Source: Terriglobia bacterium (GTDB lineage Bacteria > Acidobacteriota > Terriglobia > Bryobacterales > Bryobacteraceae). From it: DNA of 64,000 bases. The notes under the pieces were generated by a model, which saw only the letters and a program-made list of their open reading frames with translations, was not told the DNA's origin and made no database searches. The translations under genes and the position numbers were made by a program. Of this stretch, positions 1 to 7,540 are shown one piece after another. The stretch lies in NCBI GenBank assembly GCA_020073145.1, contig JAIQFS010000008.1, forward strand, positions 1-64,000. Reading direction: 5' to 3'. Each line of letters begins with the position of its first letter. Position 1 is the first letter of the stretch.

Positions 1-38
1 TTCACGAGTTCTTCCAAATACTGCTTGCGCGCGTTCAT
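1..38 (-). CDS. 5' end of an unidentified protein, possibly a transposase/integrase (partial)
   Basis: Only the first 12 codons are inside the window (MNARKQYLEELV), running off the left edge. The start is supported by an AAGGTGG ribosome-binding sequence a few bases upstream of the ATG. The N-terminus resembles that of integrase-like proteins of acidobacterial insertion sequences. The flank (about 95-145) has short repeated GGTGAC words of the kind seen near element ends. Identity cannot be fixed from 12 residues, so the mobile-element assignment is inference. Confidence 0.35.
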   Translation of the reverse strand, partial: MNARKQYLEELV

Positions 39-167
39 GTCCACCTTTCATGGGTGTCATGCTTCGCGCCTTCTTGGGTTACATTCTCATTTGACCCATC
101 CGAGTCTCCTCTGGTGACATTTTAGGTGACCCAATTCGGACCGCCCACAACCGGCGGCGGGAGGTGG

Positions 168-173
168 TATACT
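168..173 (+). promoter_or_regulatory. -10 element (TATACT) upstream of the PIN/TRAM gene
   Basis: TATACT lies about 94 bases before the TTG start at 267. No convincing -35 is visible at 17 bp. It is the only good -10 between the left-edge gene and 267, so it probably drives the yacL-ispD-ispF run. Confidence 0.4.
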
Positions 174-266
174 CTTGGCTCGACGGCGGTCGTCGATTTT
201 TCCGGGTTCCCAGGGCAGCCATGCAAGGTTCTTCCGATCCTGTACCTACCCTGAGGGGGTGCTCGC

Positions 267-1364
267 TTGCTCGATCTAGCTATCGTTCGGTTGGTTTTCA
301 TCCTGGTTCTGGCAGTTGCGGCGTATGCATTACATCCGTTTCAGACTTCCCCTTGGGTCGCGGCCGGGGGCGGCCTGATCCTTGGCGTCGGCATCATTTT
401 CTTTGAGATCCGCCTGGAACGGGTCAGCCTCAAACGCCTGATTGGCGCGGCTGTCGGCAGCGTGCTGGGAATCTTCGGCGCGTTCCTGATGTCGTTGGTT
501 CTCGGTAAGGCGACTTCGGAGCCGTTCCTCCAACTGGTGCTGCTGCTGTTGATGACCTACGTCGGCCTCGTCGTAGGCGCCAAGAAAGGCGACTTGCTCA
601 ACCTGGCCGCTCTGGGCGGTGTCTTTGGCGGCGAGAAGTCCTCTAAGAAGACGTTCAAGATCCTCGACACCAGTGTCATCATCGACGGTCGAATCGCCGA
701 CATCGCCGAAACCGGTTTCCTGGACGGAGTGCTGGTGATTCCCCAGTTCGTTCTCCGTGAATTGCAGCTGGTGGCCGATTCGTCCGACTCCATGAAACGA
801 AATCGCGGCCGCCGCGGCCTGGACATCCTCCAGCGTATCCAGAAGATGGCCCACCTCCATGTGCAGATCGTGGAGGAAGACTTCCCTCACGTCCGTGAGG
901 TCGACATGAAGCTCATCGAACTGGCCAAGGTTTACGACTGTAAAGTCATTACTAACGACTTCAACCTCAATAAAGTCGCCCAGCTCCACGGCGTCGACGT
1001 GCTGAATATCAACGAGCTGGCCAATTCGCTCAAGCCCATCGTGTTGCCGGGCGAAACCATGCGCGTCTTCATCCTCAAAGAAGGCAAGGAATACAACCAG
1101 GGCGTGGCCTATCTGGACGACGGCACCATGGTGGTGGTGGACAACGCCAAGAAGCTGATTTCCAAAACCATCGACGTCTCAGTCACCAGCGTGCTTCAGA
1201 CCACCGCGGGAAAGATGATTTTCGGCAAGTACGACGAGCGCGGGCACGCCGCCGCCGCGGAGCGCACGGATCGCGGCCCCGAACGGCACGACCGCCCTGT
1301 GCGGCGTCCCGAATCTCAGTCCGCTGCCAATCTCGGGTCCGAGAAAACCACGATAGAATCGTAG
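267..1364 (+). CDS. YacL-like membrane protein with PIN and TRAM domains
   Basis: 365 aa. Residues 1 to about 110 form several hydrophobic helices that anchor the protein in the inner membrane. A PIN-type ribonuclease domain follows, with the first acidic motif ILDTSVIIDGR near residue 132 and a later ITNDFNLN acidic motif. A C-terminal TRAM RNA-binding domain covers about residues 262-320. The family is a putative membrane-bound RNase; its substrate is not known. The start is TTG at 267, chosen because a GAGGGGG ribosome-binding sequence sits 8 nt upstream. The last 40 residues are a charged, low-complexity tail. It lies 5 nt upstream of ispD, an arrangement also common in other phyla. Confidence 0.88.
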   Translation: MLDLAIVRLVFILVLAVAAYALHPFQTSPWVAAGGGLILGVGIIFFEIRLERVSLKRLIGAAVGSVLGIFGAFLMSLVLGKATSEPFLQLVLLLLMTYVGLVVGAKKGDLLNLAALGGVFGGEKSSKKTFKILDTSVIIDGRIADIAETGFLDGVLVIPQFVLRELQLVADSSDSMKRNRGRRGLDILQRIQKMAHLHVQIVEEDFPHVREVDMKLIELAKVYDCKVITNDFNLNKVAQLHGVDVLNINELANSLKPIVLPGETMRVFILKEGKEYNQGVAYLDDGTMVVVDNAKKLISKTIDVSVTSVLQTTAGKMIFGKYDERGHAAAAERTDRGPERHDRPVRRPESQSAANLGSEKTTIES

Positions 1365-1369
1365 TTCGC

Positions 1370-2104
1370 ATGAAAATTGCCGTCATCGTGCCGGCCGCGG
1401 GTCTGGGCACCCGTATGGGCAGGAGCTCCGCTGAGAAGACCGGCACCAGCCGCAAGCAGTTCATGTTGCTAAACGGCGCGCCCATCCTGGTGCACACGGT
1501 CCGCAAATTCGCGGCTTCCGGCCGCGTGCGCGACATCGTAGTGGCGGTGCGCGCCGAAGACCTGGACTGGGTCCGCGAGGTGGTCGCCCGCGAATTCCCG
1601 GGCCGGCGCGTGCGCGTAGTGGAAGGCGGCAACAGCCGGCAGCAGTCGGTGGAGAATGCGCTGGCCTCACTTGATCGCGACACCGACCTGGTGGCCGTCC
1701 ACGACGCCGTGCGTCCCTTCATCGACCTGGACACCATCCACAAGGTTCTCGACGAAGCCGCCGAAAGCGGCGCGGCCATCGTGGCCGTAGCTCCGGTCGA
1801 TACCGTCAAACAGGTCAACCGCGGCACCGGCCGCGTGCGCGTGCGCACCACCCTGCCGCGCGACCGGCTGGTGCTGGCCCAGACTCCACAAGTCTTTCGC
1901 TATGATGTGCTCACCCGCGCCTTTCAATCCGCGCGAGACGATGGCTTTATTGGGACTGACGAAGCCAGCCTGGTCGAACGCCTGGATATCGAAGTGACGG
2001 TGGTGCTGGGAAGTGACCGCAATATCAAGATCACCAAGCCCGCCGATATGGATCTGGCGCGTCTGTTTCTGCAAGAACAAACGGCCGGAGAAGCCCGCTC
2101 TTGA
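1370..2104 (+). CDS. ispD: 2-C-methyl-D-erythritol 4-phosphate cytidylyltransferase
   Basis: 244 aa cytosolic enzyme of the MEP isoprenoid pathway, joining CTP and MEP to give CDP-ME. The nucleotide-binding motif GLGTRMG is at residues 11-17 after the PAA turn, and the HDAVRPFI substrate loop lies about 110 residues in. Length is normal, with a small insertion (SSAEKTGTSRKQF) around the CTP loop. The stop overlaps the TTG start of ispF by 3 nt (TTGA), so the two are probably translated together. A TAGAAT hexamer lies 10 nt before the ATG inside the upstream gene and could be an internal promoter. Confidence 0.95.
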   Translation: MKIAVIVPAAGLGTRMGRSSAEKTGTSRKQFMLLNGAPILVHTVRKFAASGRVRDIVVAVRAEDLDWVREVVAREFPGRRVRVVEGGNSRQQSVENALASLDRDTDLVAVHDAVRPFIDLDTIHKVLDEAAESGAAIVAVAPVDTVKQVNRGTGRVRVRTTLPRDRLVLAQTPQVFRYDVLTRAFQSARDDGFIGTDEASLVERLDIEVTVVLGSDRNIKITKPADMDLARLFLQEQTAGEARS

Positions 2105-2592
2105 GCGAAATCCGCGTCGGCCAGGGCTGGGACACGCACCGCCTGGCGCCCGGACGCCCGCTGATCCTGGGCGGTGTGACCGTGCCCTCGGAATTCGGTT
2201 TGGAAGGCCACTCCGACGCCGACGTGCTGGCGCACGCCATTACGGACGCCATCCTCGGTGCTGCCGCACTCGGCGACATCGGCATGCATTTTCCCGATTC
2301 CGACCCCCGCTGGAAAGGCTGTGACAGCCTGGTCTTCCTGCGCCACGCCAAGGACCTTGCCGAAGCGCAAGGCTACCGCATCGTGAATGTCGATTCCACC
2401 GTCATTCTGGAACGCCCCAAGTTGAAGGATTATCGCGAGGCCATGCGGGACAAAATTGCCGCCACCCTGGGGCTGGCCCCCGGCCGGGTGTCGGTGAAAT
2501 TCAAGACCGCTGAACAGATGGGACCCGTGGGCGAGCACCGCTCAGCCGAGTCCCAGGCCTTAGTGACGCTGGCTACCGAGAATCCCGCCTAG
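2101..2592 (+). CDS. ispF: 2-C-methyl-D-erythritol 2,4-cyclodiphosphate synthase
   Basis: 163 aa. It converts CDP-ME 2-phosphate to MEcPP in the MEP pathway. The zinc ligands D11, H13 (WDTHRL) and H45 (LAHAITDAILG) are all present, as is the GDIGMHFPDSDP loop. The start is TTG, coupled to the ispD stop. The C-terminal motif reads AEQMGPVGEHRSAES, where the family consensus is closer to EKLG..G.GEG. The displaced copy of this 3' end at 6273 is nearer to the consensus. Codons from E104 to the stop belong to a 204-bp segment repeated at 6273-6476. Confidence 0.95.
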   Translation: MSEIRVGQGWDTHRLAPGRPLILGGVTVPSEFGLEGHSDADVLAHAITDAILGAAALGDIGMHFPDSDPRWKGCDSLVFLRHAKDLAEAQGYRIVNVDSTVILERPKLKDYREAMRDKIAATLGLAPGRVSVKFKTAEQMGPVGEHRSAESQALVTLATENPA

Positions 2593-2613
2593 CCGGCGGC
2601 TTTCAGCAGGCAC
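2410..2613 (+). repeat. 204-bp direct repeat, copy 1 (ispF 3' end plus adjacent bases)
   Basis: This segment matches 6273-6476 without any gap at a constant offset of 3863 bases. By eye there are about 17 mismatches, roughly 92% identity. It covers the last 60 codons of ispF and about 21 bases beyond the stop. On the minus strand those bases read CLLKAAG-stop, which matches the C-terminus of the zinc-ribbon gene that follows copy 2. Confidence 0.9.
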
Positions 2614-2645
2614 CTTTGGCCGGTACGCCAGCGTCGAACTCTGCT

Positions 2646-3323
2646 TCAGACCGGTTTGGCCCACCCGCGCTCGATCCAGTCGGCCGCTTCGGAACCCGAG
2701 AGTTGGAGGATTTGGCCCGGATGGTAGGTCTCCACGGTCTCGCCGATCCGCTCGATCGTAGCCAGAGCCTGGACCAACTGCGCACGCATGCTCTCCATCT
2801 GCGCAGCCGGAATCCCGTAGCCCTCGCCGATGCGATCGAGCTGAGCCCGGGCTTCATCGAATTCCTTCTTCGAGATCCGGACCTGTTCCACCAGCAGCCG
2901 GTTCTGCATCTGCAGCTTGCGGTACAGCCAGCGTGTTTCGAGCAGGTTGTGGACGCGTAGCGTGGCTTCAGTAGTGTCGATGGGCTTGGTCAGGAAGTCC
3001 TTGGCGCCCAGAGAGAGAGCCTTCTGCTTGGCGCCGCGCGAGACATCGGCGGTGATCACCAGAATCGGAAGATAGACATCGTCTGGAATCCAGCCCCGGA
3101 GTTGAGACATGACCGCGTACCCGTCGAGTCTGGGCATCATCAGGTCGAGCAAGATCAAGTCCGGCTTGAAGATCCGGAACTGCTCCACCACCTCTCTCGA
3201 GTCCGTGAGGCACACCAACTGCGTAAAGCCTGCCTGCTGGAGCATACGCTCGATCAGCAGGACGCCGGGCGGCTGATCGTCTACGATCAGGATCCGGCTG
3301 TTCTCTCGAATCTCTTTATCCAT
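2646..3323 (-). CDS. Response regulator: receiver domain plus coiled coil, no DNA-binding domain
   Basis: 225 aa. The receiver domain covers about residues 8-130, with acidic pair D15-D16, phosphoacceptor D60 (LILLDLMMP), T91 and K113 (LTKP). Residues 131-175 are a charged helix or coiled coil. The C-terminus contains PGQILQLSGSEAADWIERGW, which resembles short tail modules of phage structural proteins more than an output domain. No helix-turn-helix, GGDEF or HD-GYP domain is present, so output is probably through protein contacts. It starts one base after the stop of the hybrid kinase at 3325 and is surely co-transcribed with it. Confidence 0.85.
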   Translation of the reverse strand: MDKEIRENSRILIVDDQPPGVLLIERMLQQAGFTQLVCLTDSREVVEQFRIFKPDLILLDLMMPRLDGYAVMSQLRGWIPDDVYLPILVITADVSRGAKQKALSLGAKDFLTKPIDTTEATLRVHNLLETRWLYRKLQMQNRLLVEQVRISKKEFDEARAQLDRIGEGYGIPAAQMESMRAQLVQALATIERIGETVETYHPGQILQLSGSEAADWIERGWAKPV

Positions 3324-3324
3324 C

Positions 3325-5787
3325 TTACGGAACCTCTATTCCAAGTGTTTCATCGATGAATCTCAGCAGTTCTTTGACATCGAGCGGCTTGGAGAAGAAC
3401 GCCTGGGCGCCGGCGGCGCGCAGGCGTACGCCCTGCGCGGGCATGGCATCGGCAGTAATCATAGCCACCGGGATGTGAGCCGTTTGGGGATCTGCTTGCA
3501 GAACGCGCAGCACCTCATCGCCCGGCAGATCGGGCAGATGCAGGTCCAAAAGGATGAGGCGGGGCTGGTGGTGGTGCGCCAGTTCCACACCCAGCCGCCC
3601 TTGTCCTGCCGACACCAGCTTGATATCGCTCCGGTTGGCGAGAATCCGCTCCATCAGGAGGGTGTTGGAGGGGTTGTCTTCGACATACAAGATGACTTTT
3701 GCTTCGGGAACACAGACCGGCGCCTCGAATGGTCTACTTCCCGCGAGCCGGTCATACGCGGTTATCGGATCTTCATGGAGCGGGAGTTCCACCCAGAACG
3801 TGCTGCCCACACCAACTTCGGTTTCGAAATCGAGGGTGCCCCCCATGGCTTCGGCAAGTCGCCGGCTCAACACCAATCCGATGCCGGTGCCTTGGATACC
3901 GGTAGACTCGGCGCCCAAGCGTTCGAACGGGCGGAACAGCAGGCCCACTTTGCCGGCGGGGATTCCGGTCCCGGTGTCGCGCACTTCCAGCCGCAGGCGG
4001 CCCGGCCGCGAGTATGCGCCAGATACGGTAACGCGGCCTCCCTCGAGGTTATACTTGACCGCGTTGGAAAGCAGGTTGAGAAGGACCTGCTGTAAACGCG
4101 GCCGATCCGCCAGGACATACTCCCTCCAACACGGCGAAGGTTGAATCCGCAAGAGGATTCCCTTCTGCGCCGCCAGGGGCTGAATGAGCGAGACCGCTGT
4201 CTCCACTGCTTCGTGTGCGAGAACAGGCTCGGTAGACAGCGTGAGACGCCCGGACTCGATTCGCGCGATGTCCAAGACCTCGTCCACCAGGGTTAGCAAG
4301 TGCCGGCCGCCCTTCAGGATCTGATCGACGCTTTCCCGATGATCTTCCGGCAGGTTGTCGAGCTCCAGAATCTGCGCGAACCCCAAAATGGCGTTCAGCG
4401 GAGTGCGCAGTTCGTGGCTCATGCGCGAAAGGAATTCACTCTTGGCCCGATTGGCGGCCTCGGCCTCCAAGGCGGTTTGCGCAGCTTTTTCGGCGCGCTT
4501 GGCGTCGCTGATATCGCGAATGACTAAGATGCCGGCGGAAGCTCCTTTGTGTTCTTCGTGAAGGGGCCGCGCCCAGGCGCTGAGCCATACACCTTCCGGT
4601 CGTTTCGCGTTCCGGACAAACACTTCGGCATGATCCACGGCTTCACCGCGGATCGCGCGCGCGAGGGGCAAGTCGCGGGGCGGGTAGGGAGTGACCATGT
4701 CGGGCAGGAAGATTCCGTACTCTTCCGACCAGCGTTCCGGCGGCGTTTCCACAGGGCCCAAGCCGAGCATGACCTCCGCCGGTTCGTTGAAAAGAACGGC
4801 CTTGCCGTCCGCGTTGGCCACAATGACGCCGTCGGCGATGCTATTCAAAATGCGTTGCAGAACACCGGCTTGCTCGCGGTAGCTCATTTTGGCACGCTCT
4901 TGCTCTTCGCCCTGCTTCATCAACGCCTCGGCGGCCAGTTTCTGTTCGGTGATGTCGGTGCGGATCACCACGTACCGCCGCGGCTTGCCGTTTGCGTCCA
5001 GTGAAGGCACGATAGTCGTCTGGACCCAGTAAGTCGATCCGTCTTTGGCCCGGTTCTTGACCTCTCCTTTCCACACTTTTCCTTCGGCGATCGTGCGCCA
5101 CAGCTCCTCAAAAAACACCTTCGAGTGATGCCCGGAGTTGACCAGGCGGTGATTCTGGCCGATCAGGTCTTCACGGGCATATTTTGAAACCTCGCAGAAT
5201 TTGTCGTTCGCGTAAATGATGGCGCCATCGATATTGGTGACTTCCAGAAGCGCGTGCTCGTCCAGAGCATCCTTCAATTGCGTGATCTCTAGCAGAGCTT
5301 CGGTCATCTGCCGATACGCCCGCCGCTGCGCGGTCACATCGCGAGCGATTTTTGAGGCCGCGATTACGCGGCCGCCCTCGTCATAAACCGGGGACACGGT
5401 GAGCGACACTTCGACCAGGGTCCCGTCTTTCCGCCGCCGCACAGTTTCAAGATTCTGGAAAGTTTCACCCCGTCCGACGCGCCCCAGAACCTCCGCCTCC
5501 TCGTCCACTCGGTCGAGTGGGATCAGGGCTTCCATTTTTCTCCCGATCACCTCTGGAGCGGTATAGCCGAACATCCGCTCGGCCGCCGGATTCCAACTGA
5601 TGATGAGGCCGTCGAGCGCTCGGGCGATGATCACATCCTCGGACGATTCGATGATCGCTGCGTAGTGCCGAAATCGATCTTCGGCGTCAACGCCAGAACC
5701 AGGTAAGGCGTTCGGAAGGCCCGGATGCCTGCCGGTGGCCGAAAGCGCCGCTGGCCTTTGATCTGGAGTGATCGGCGTGGGAGTCAT
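3325..5787 (-). CDS. Hybrid sensor histidine kinase (PAS-PAS-PAS-HisKA-HATPase-REC)
   Basis: 820 aa, with no membrane segment, so cytoplasmic sensing is likely. Three PAS domains lie at about 36-155, 165-285 and 310-435. The first has the typical SWNPAAERMFGY core and the second ends in the usual TDITEQK. The HisKA dimer domain has phosphoacceptor H458 in SRMSHELRTPLN. The HATPase domain has N-box NLLSNAVKYN and G-box DTGTGIP. The C-terminal receiver has acceptor D748 (LILLDLHLPDLPG). The signal is unknown; PAS domains often bind small molecules or haem. The ATG overlaps the stop of a small upstream ORF (TCATGA). The kinase, regulator and small ORF all lie between the two ispF 3' repeats. Confidence 0.93.
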   Translation of the reverse strand: MTPTPITPDQRPAALSATGRHPGLPNALPGSGVDAEDRFRHYAAIIESSEDVIIARALDGLIISWNPAAERMFGYTAPEVIGRKMEALIPLDRVDEEAEVLGRVGRGETFQNLETVRRRKDGTLVEVSLTVSPVYDEGGRVIAASKIARDVTAQRRAYRQMTEALLEITQLKDALDEHALLEVTNIDGAIIYANDKFCEVSKYAREDLIGQNHRLVNSGHHSKVFFEELWRTIAEGKVWKGEVKNRAKDGSTYWVQTTIVPSLDANGKPRRYVVIRTDITEQKLAAEALMKQGEEQERAKMSYREQAGVLQRILNSIADGVIVANADGKAVLFNEPAEVMLGLGPVETPPERWSEEYGIFLPDMVTPYPPRDLPLARAIRGEAVDHAEVFVRNAKRPEGVWLSAWARPLHEEHKGASAGILVIRDISDAKRAEKAAQTALEAEAANRAKSEFLSRMSHELRTPLNAILGFAQILELDNLPEDHRESVDQILKGGRHLLTLVDEVLDIARIESGRLTLSTEPVLAHEAVETAVSLIQPLAAQKGILLRIQPSPCWREYVLADRPRLQQVLLNLLSNAVKYNLEGGRVTVSGAYSRPGRLRLEVRDTGTGIPAGKVGLLFRPFERLGAESTGIQGTGIGLVLSRRLAEAMGGTLDFETEVGVGSTFWVELPLHEDPITAYDRLAGSRPFEAPVCVPEAKVILYVEDNPSNTLLMERILANRSDIKLVSAGQGRLGVELAHHHQPRLILLDLHLPDLPGDEVLRVLQADPQTAHIPVAMITADAMPAQGVRLRAAGAQAFFSKPLDVKELLRFIDETLGIEVP

Positions 5788-6053
5788 GACGGCTTCGCGA
5801 GAACGGTTCGCAACCTGTTATTGCGGAAACCAACGGACTTGTTGACTTCCGCACTATTCCCCATCGAGGTTACCAACACTTTTTCAATATCAAATACTAA
5901 ATAAGGTGTATAGGGTTTTACTTTCGGGATCAATGAGAGAGTAACCACATTTACTATTTGCGACCCGGGACTGGAACGCGGCCCGGCGGAGACGGCACGC
6001 CAGGCTAGCGCCAGAGTTCCCAGGTAAAGCGCGATCCCAATTCCGTGCATCAT
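5784..6053 (-). CDS. Possible small membrane protein upstream of the hybrid kinase
   Basis: 89 aa if started at the ATG at 6053 (MMHGIGIALYLG), or 103 aa from 6095. One hydrophobic segment (about residues 2-24) is followed by a polar stretch with no recognised motif. The argument for it being real is the ATGA overlap of its stop with the kinase start, which is typical of coupled genes. Against it are the lack of a ribosome-binding sequence and the lower GC of this stretch. It may instead be untranslated leader of the kinase. Confidence 0.3.
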   Translation of the reverse strand: MMHGIGIALYLGTLALAWRAVSAGPRSSPGSQIVNVVTLSLIPKVKPYTPYLVFDIEKVLVTSMGNSAEVNKSVGFRNNRLRTVLAKPS

Positions 6054-6272
6054 TGTCAAAAACGGGAGGCGGCTCCAGGAAGTGGCGGTAGACAACCGAG
6101 AGCCGCTTCCATCAGAAACTCCCGATCCAACCGTAGTTCGGATTCAGCGGAAAGACTACGGCTGCCTTGGTGGCTAGGAGACTGCGAACATCCGTTCGCC
6201 GCGATCTCCCGCAAATGAAGGCGCCGGTCAGACCACTTTGCGGGTATCCTGCCCGTCCCGAGTTGCAAGCTC
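6054..6272. other. Intergenic stretch before the displaced ispF fragment, no gene seen
   Basis: No convincing gene was seen on either strand. The bases just to the left (about 5870-5960) are AT-richer than the surroundings. That fits a promoter region for the minus-strand kinase or DNA of different origin, but no -35/-10 pair at normal spacing was found. Confidence 0.4.
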
Positions 6273-6455
6273 GAGCCCCCCAAGTTGCAGGATTATCGCG
6301 AGGCCATGCGGGACAAAATTGCCGCCACCCTGGGGCTGGCCCCCGGCCGGGTGTCGGTAAAATTCAAGACCGCTGAAAAGTTGGGACCCGTGGGCGAAGG
6401 CCGCTCAGCCGAGTCCCAGGCCCTGGTGACGCTGGCTACCGCGAACTCCGGCTAG
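6273..6455 (+). pseudogene. Displaced 3' fragment of ispF
   Basis: 60 codons collinear with ispF residues 104-163, in an intact reading frame and ending at the equivalent TAG. No start codon or N-terminal two thirds is present, so it cannot make IspF. The copy reads AEKLGPVGEGRSAES, closer to the IspF family consensus than the intact gene (AEQMG...GEHRS). About seven replacements and several silent changes separate the copies. It may be the older native 3' end, pushed aside when the 2.6-6.3 kb module arrived. Confidence 0.85.
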
Positions 6456-6476
6456 CTGGCGGCCTTCAGCAGGCAC
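6273..6476 (+). repeat. 204-bp direct repeat, copy 2
   Basis: This is the partner of 2410-2613, gap-free over its length. Its right end runs 22 bases past the ispF stop into the 3' end of the convergent zinc-ribbon gene. The two genes' stop codons overlap in the palindrome CTAG (6452-6455). The pair of repeats brackets exactly the two-component module. Confidence 0.9.
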
Positions 6477-6625
6477 ATGCGCCGGGCGGCGCGCCGGGCC
6501 TTTAGCCGTTCATTGGCCTTCTTCTGCTTCTCCGCGGAAACAATAGTCTGACAGGCGTCGCAGCGCTTCCGGATCCGGGATCGTGTGACGAATTCGGCGC
6601 CGCAGCGGCGGCACTGTTTCGTCAT
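6452..6625 (-). CDS. Small zinc-ribbon protein
   Basis: 57 aa from the ATG at 6625, chosen because GGAGG sits 5 nt upstream. A longer frame from a GTG at 6715 has no such site. Two CxxC pairs (QCRRCGAEF and RCDACQ) form a treble-clef or zinc-ribbon site. The basic helix that follows (KQKKANERLKARRAARR) suggests nucleic-acid binding. The function is unknown. Its last codons lie within repeat copy 2, and a matching CLLKAAG tail remains after the intact ispF, so the gene may once have followed ispF directly. Confidence 0.6.
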   Translation of the reverse strand: MTKQCRRCGAEFVTRSRIRKRCDACQTIVSAEKQKKANERLKARRAARRMCLLKAAS

Positions 6626-6972
6626 CGTCTCCTCCAACGGAAGGATTCCCGGCTTTTTCGGCAACAGATGAGAATAATGAAAATCGCAGCGATTCATGTC
6701 AGGCACCTCTTGCACTTAACCATGGTATTAGGATCAAAATGGTATTAGGACCAAAATAACCCAAATTGGGTGTTGTGGCGCAGAATCCACCATTGGGGAT
6801 TCCCCTGATCCGACCCCTCCGACTCACAACGGCACTCCCTTCCAGGTGTGGCATGTATTTCCGTTGCAGTCACTTCCAGGCCGCAAGCAGGCCTCGTCGG
6901 GGATCGGAAGTATAATTCGGTCGCGTGAAACGGTCATGCTTCGTACAGTTCTATGCACGCCGCGCGCCGAAA

Positions 6973-7446
6973 TCATTGGGGGCTCGGCGAAGCGGGCCGG
7001 TAGGGCTCGGCAGCGCCCAGCAGTTCCCACCGCAAGTGATTGATATAGAAAATGAGTATGGTTTCCGGATAGGTTTCTCTGAATTTTCCGAGAGCCCGTT
7101 CCTCCCAGCCTTCCGTGAAATACTGTTTCGCGTCCAGGTCCTTGGCAAAGAAGCCGTTCTCGTGCGGCACGCCCAGGAAGTCCAGCATTGCCGTGATCAT
7201 GTCCAGGTGCGACACCAGCACCGCCTGCGCCAGGTCTCGGGCAAACTCTTCGTCATGCTCTCCCAACCGCGTCCAGAACCGCGGAATGGCCTTGCGCAGA
7301 ATCTCGGTATTGACTTTGTGCAGATGCGCGCGCACCTTGAAACCCTCATAGATCTGATAGGTTTTCAGCTTGCCAATGGAGATGCCGCGCACGAGTTGAC
7401 CGAAGGCGTCCTGGCCGAGACCCAGGTAGACTTCTGAAAGCTGCAT
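6973..7446 (-). CDS. Conserved hypothetical protein
   Basis: 157 aa, soluble, mostly helical by composition. It starts MQLSEVYLGLGQDAFGQLVR and ends in a short Pro/Ser tail. No catalytic motif or signal peptide is recognisable. It is transcribed divergently from purA, with about 90 bp between the starts. Coding potential is judged from the length, codon pattern and plausible start; the function is unknown. Confidence 0.6.
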   Translation of the reverse strand: MQLSEVYLGLGQDAFGQLVRGISIGKLKTYQIYEGFKVRAHLHKVNTEILRKAIPRFWTRLGEHDEEFARDLAQAVLVSHLDMITAMLDFLGVPHENGFFAKDLDAKQYFTEGWEERALGKFRETYPETILIFYINHLRWELLGAAEPYRPASPSPQ

Positions 7447-7517
7447 AGTTCAGGGTAAAGTCCAGCGTACCACGGGCTGCGGCTTCTGGACGCGGCGGTC
7501 TGGATGCCTGACTACGG

Positions 7518-7523
7518 TACAAT
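7518..7523 (+). promoter_or_regulatory. -10 element (TACAAT) close to the purA start
   Basis: TACAAT ends 8 nt before an in-frame TTG (7532) and 17 nt before the ATG (7541) of purA. The first spacing would give a leaderless message starting at TTG; the second a very short leader. No Shine-Dalgarno sequence of quality is present. Confidence 0.45.
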
Positions 7524-7540
7524 GGATCGGTTTGCCCAAA

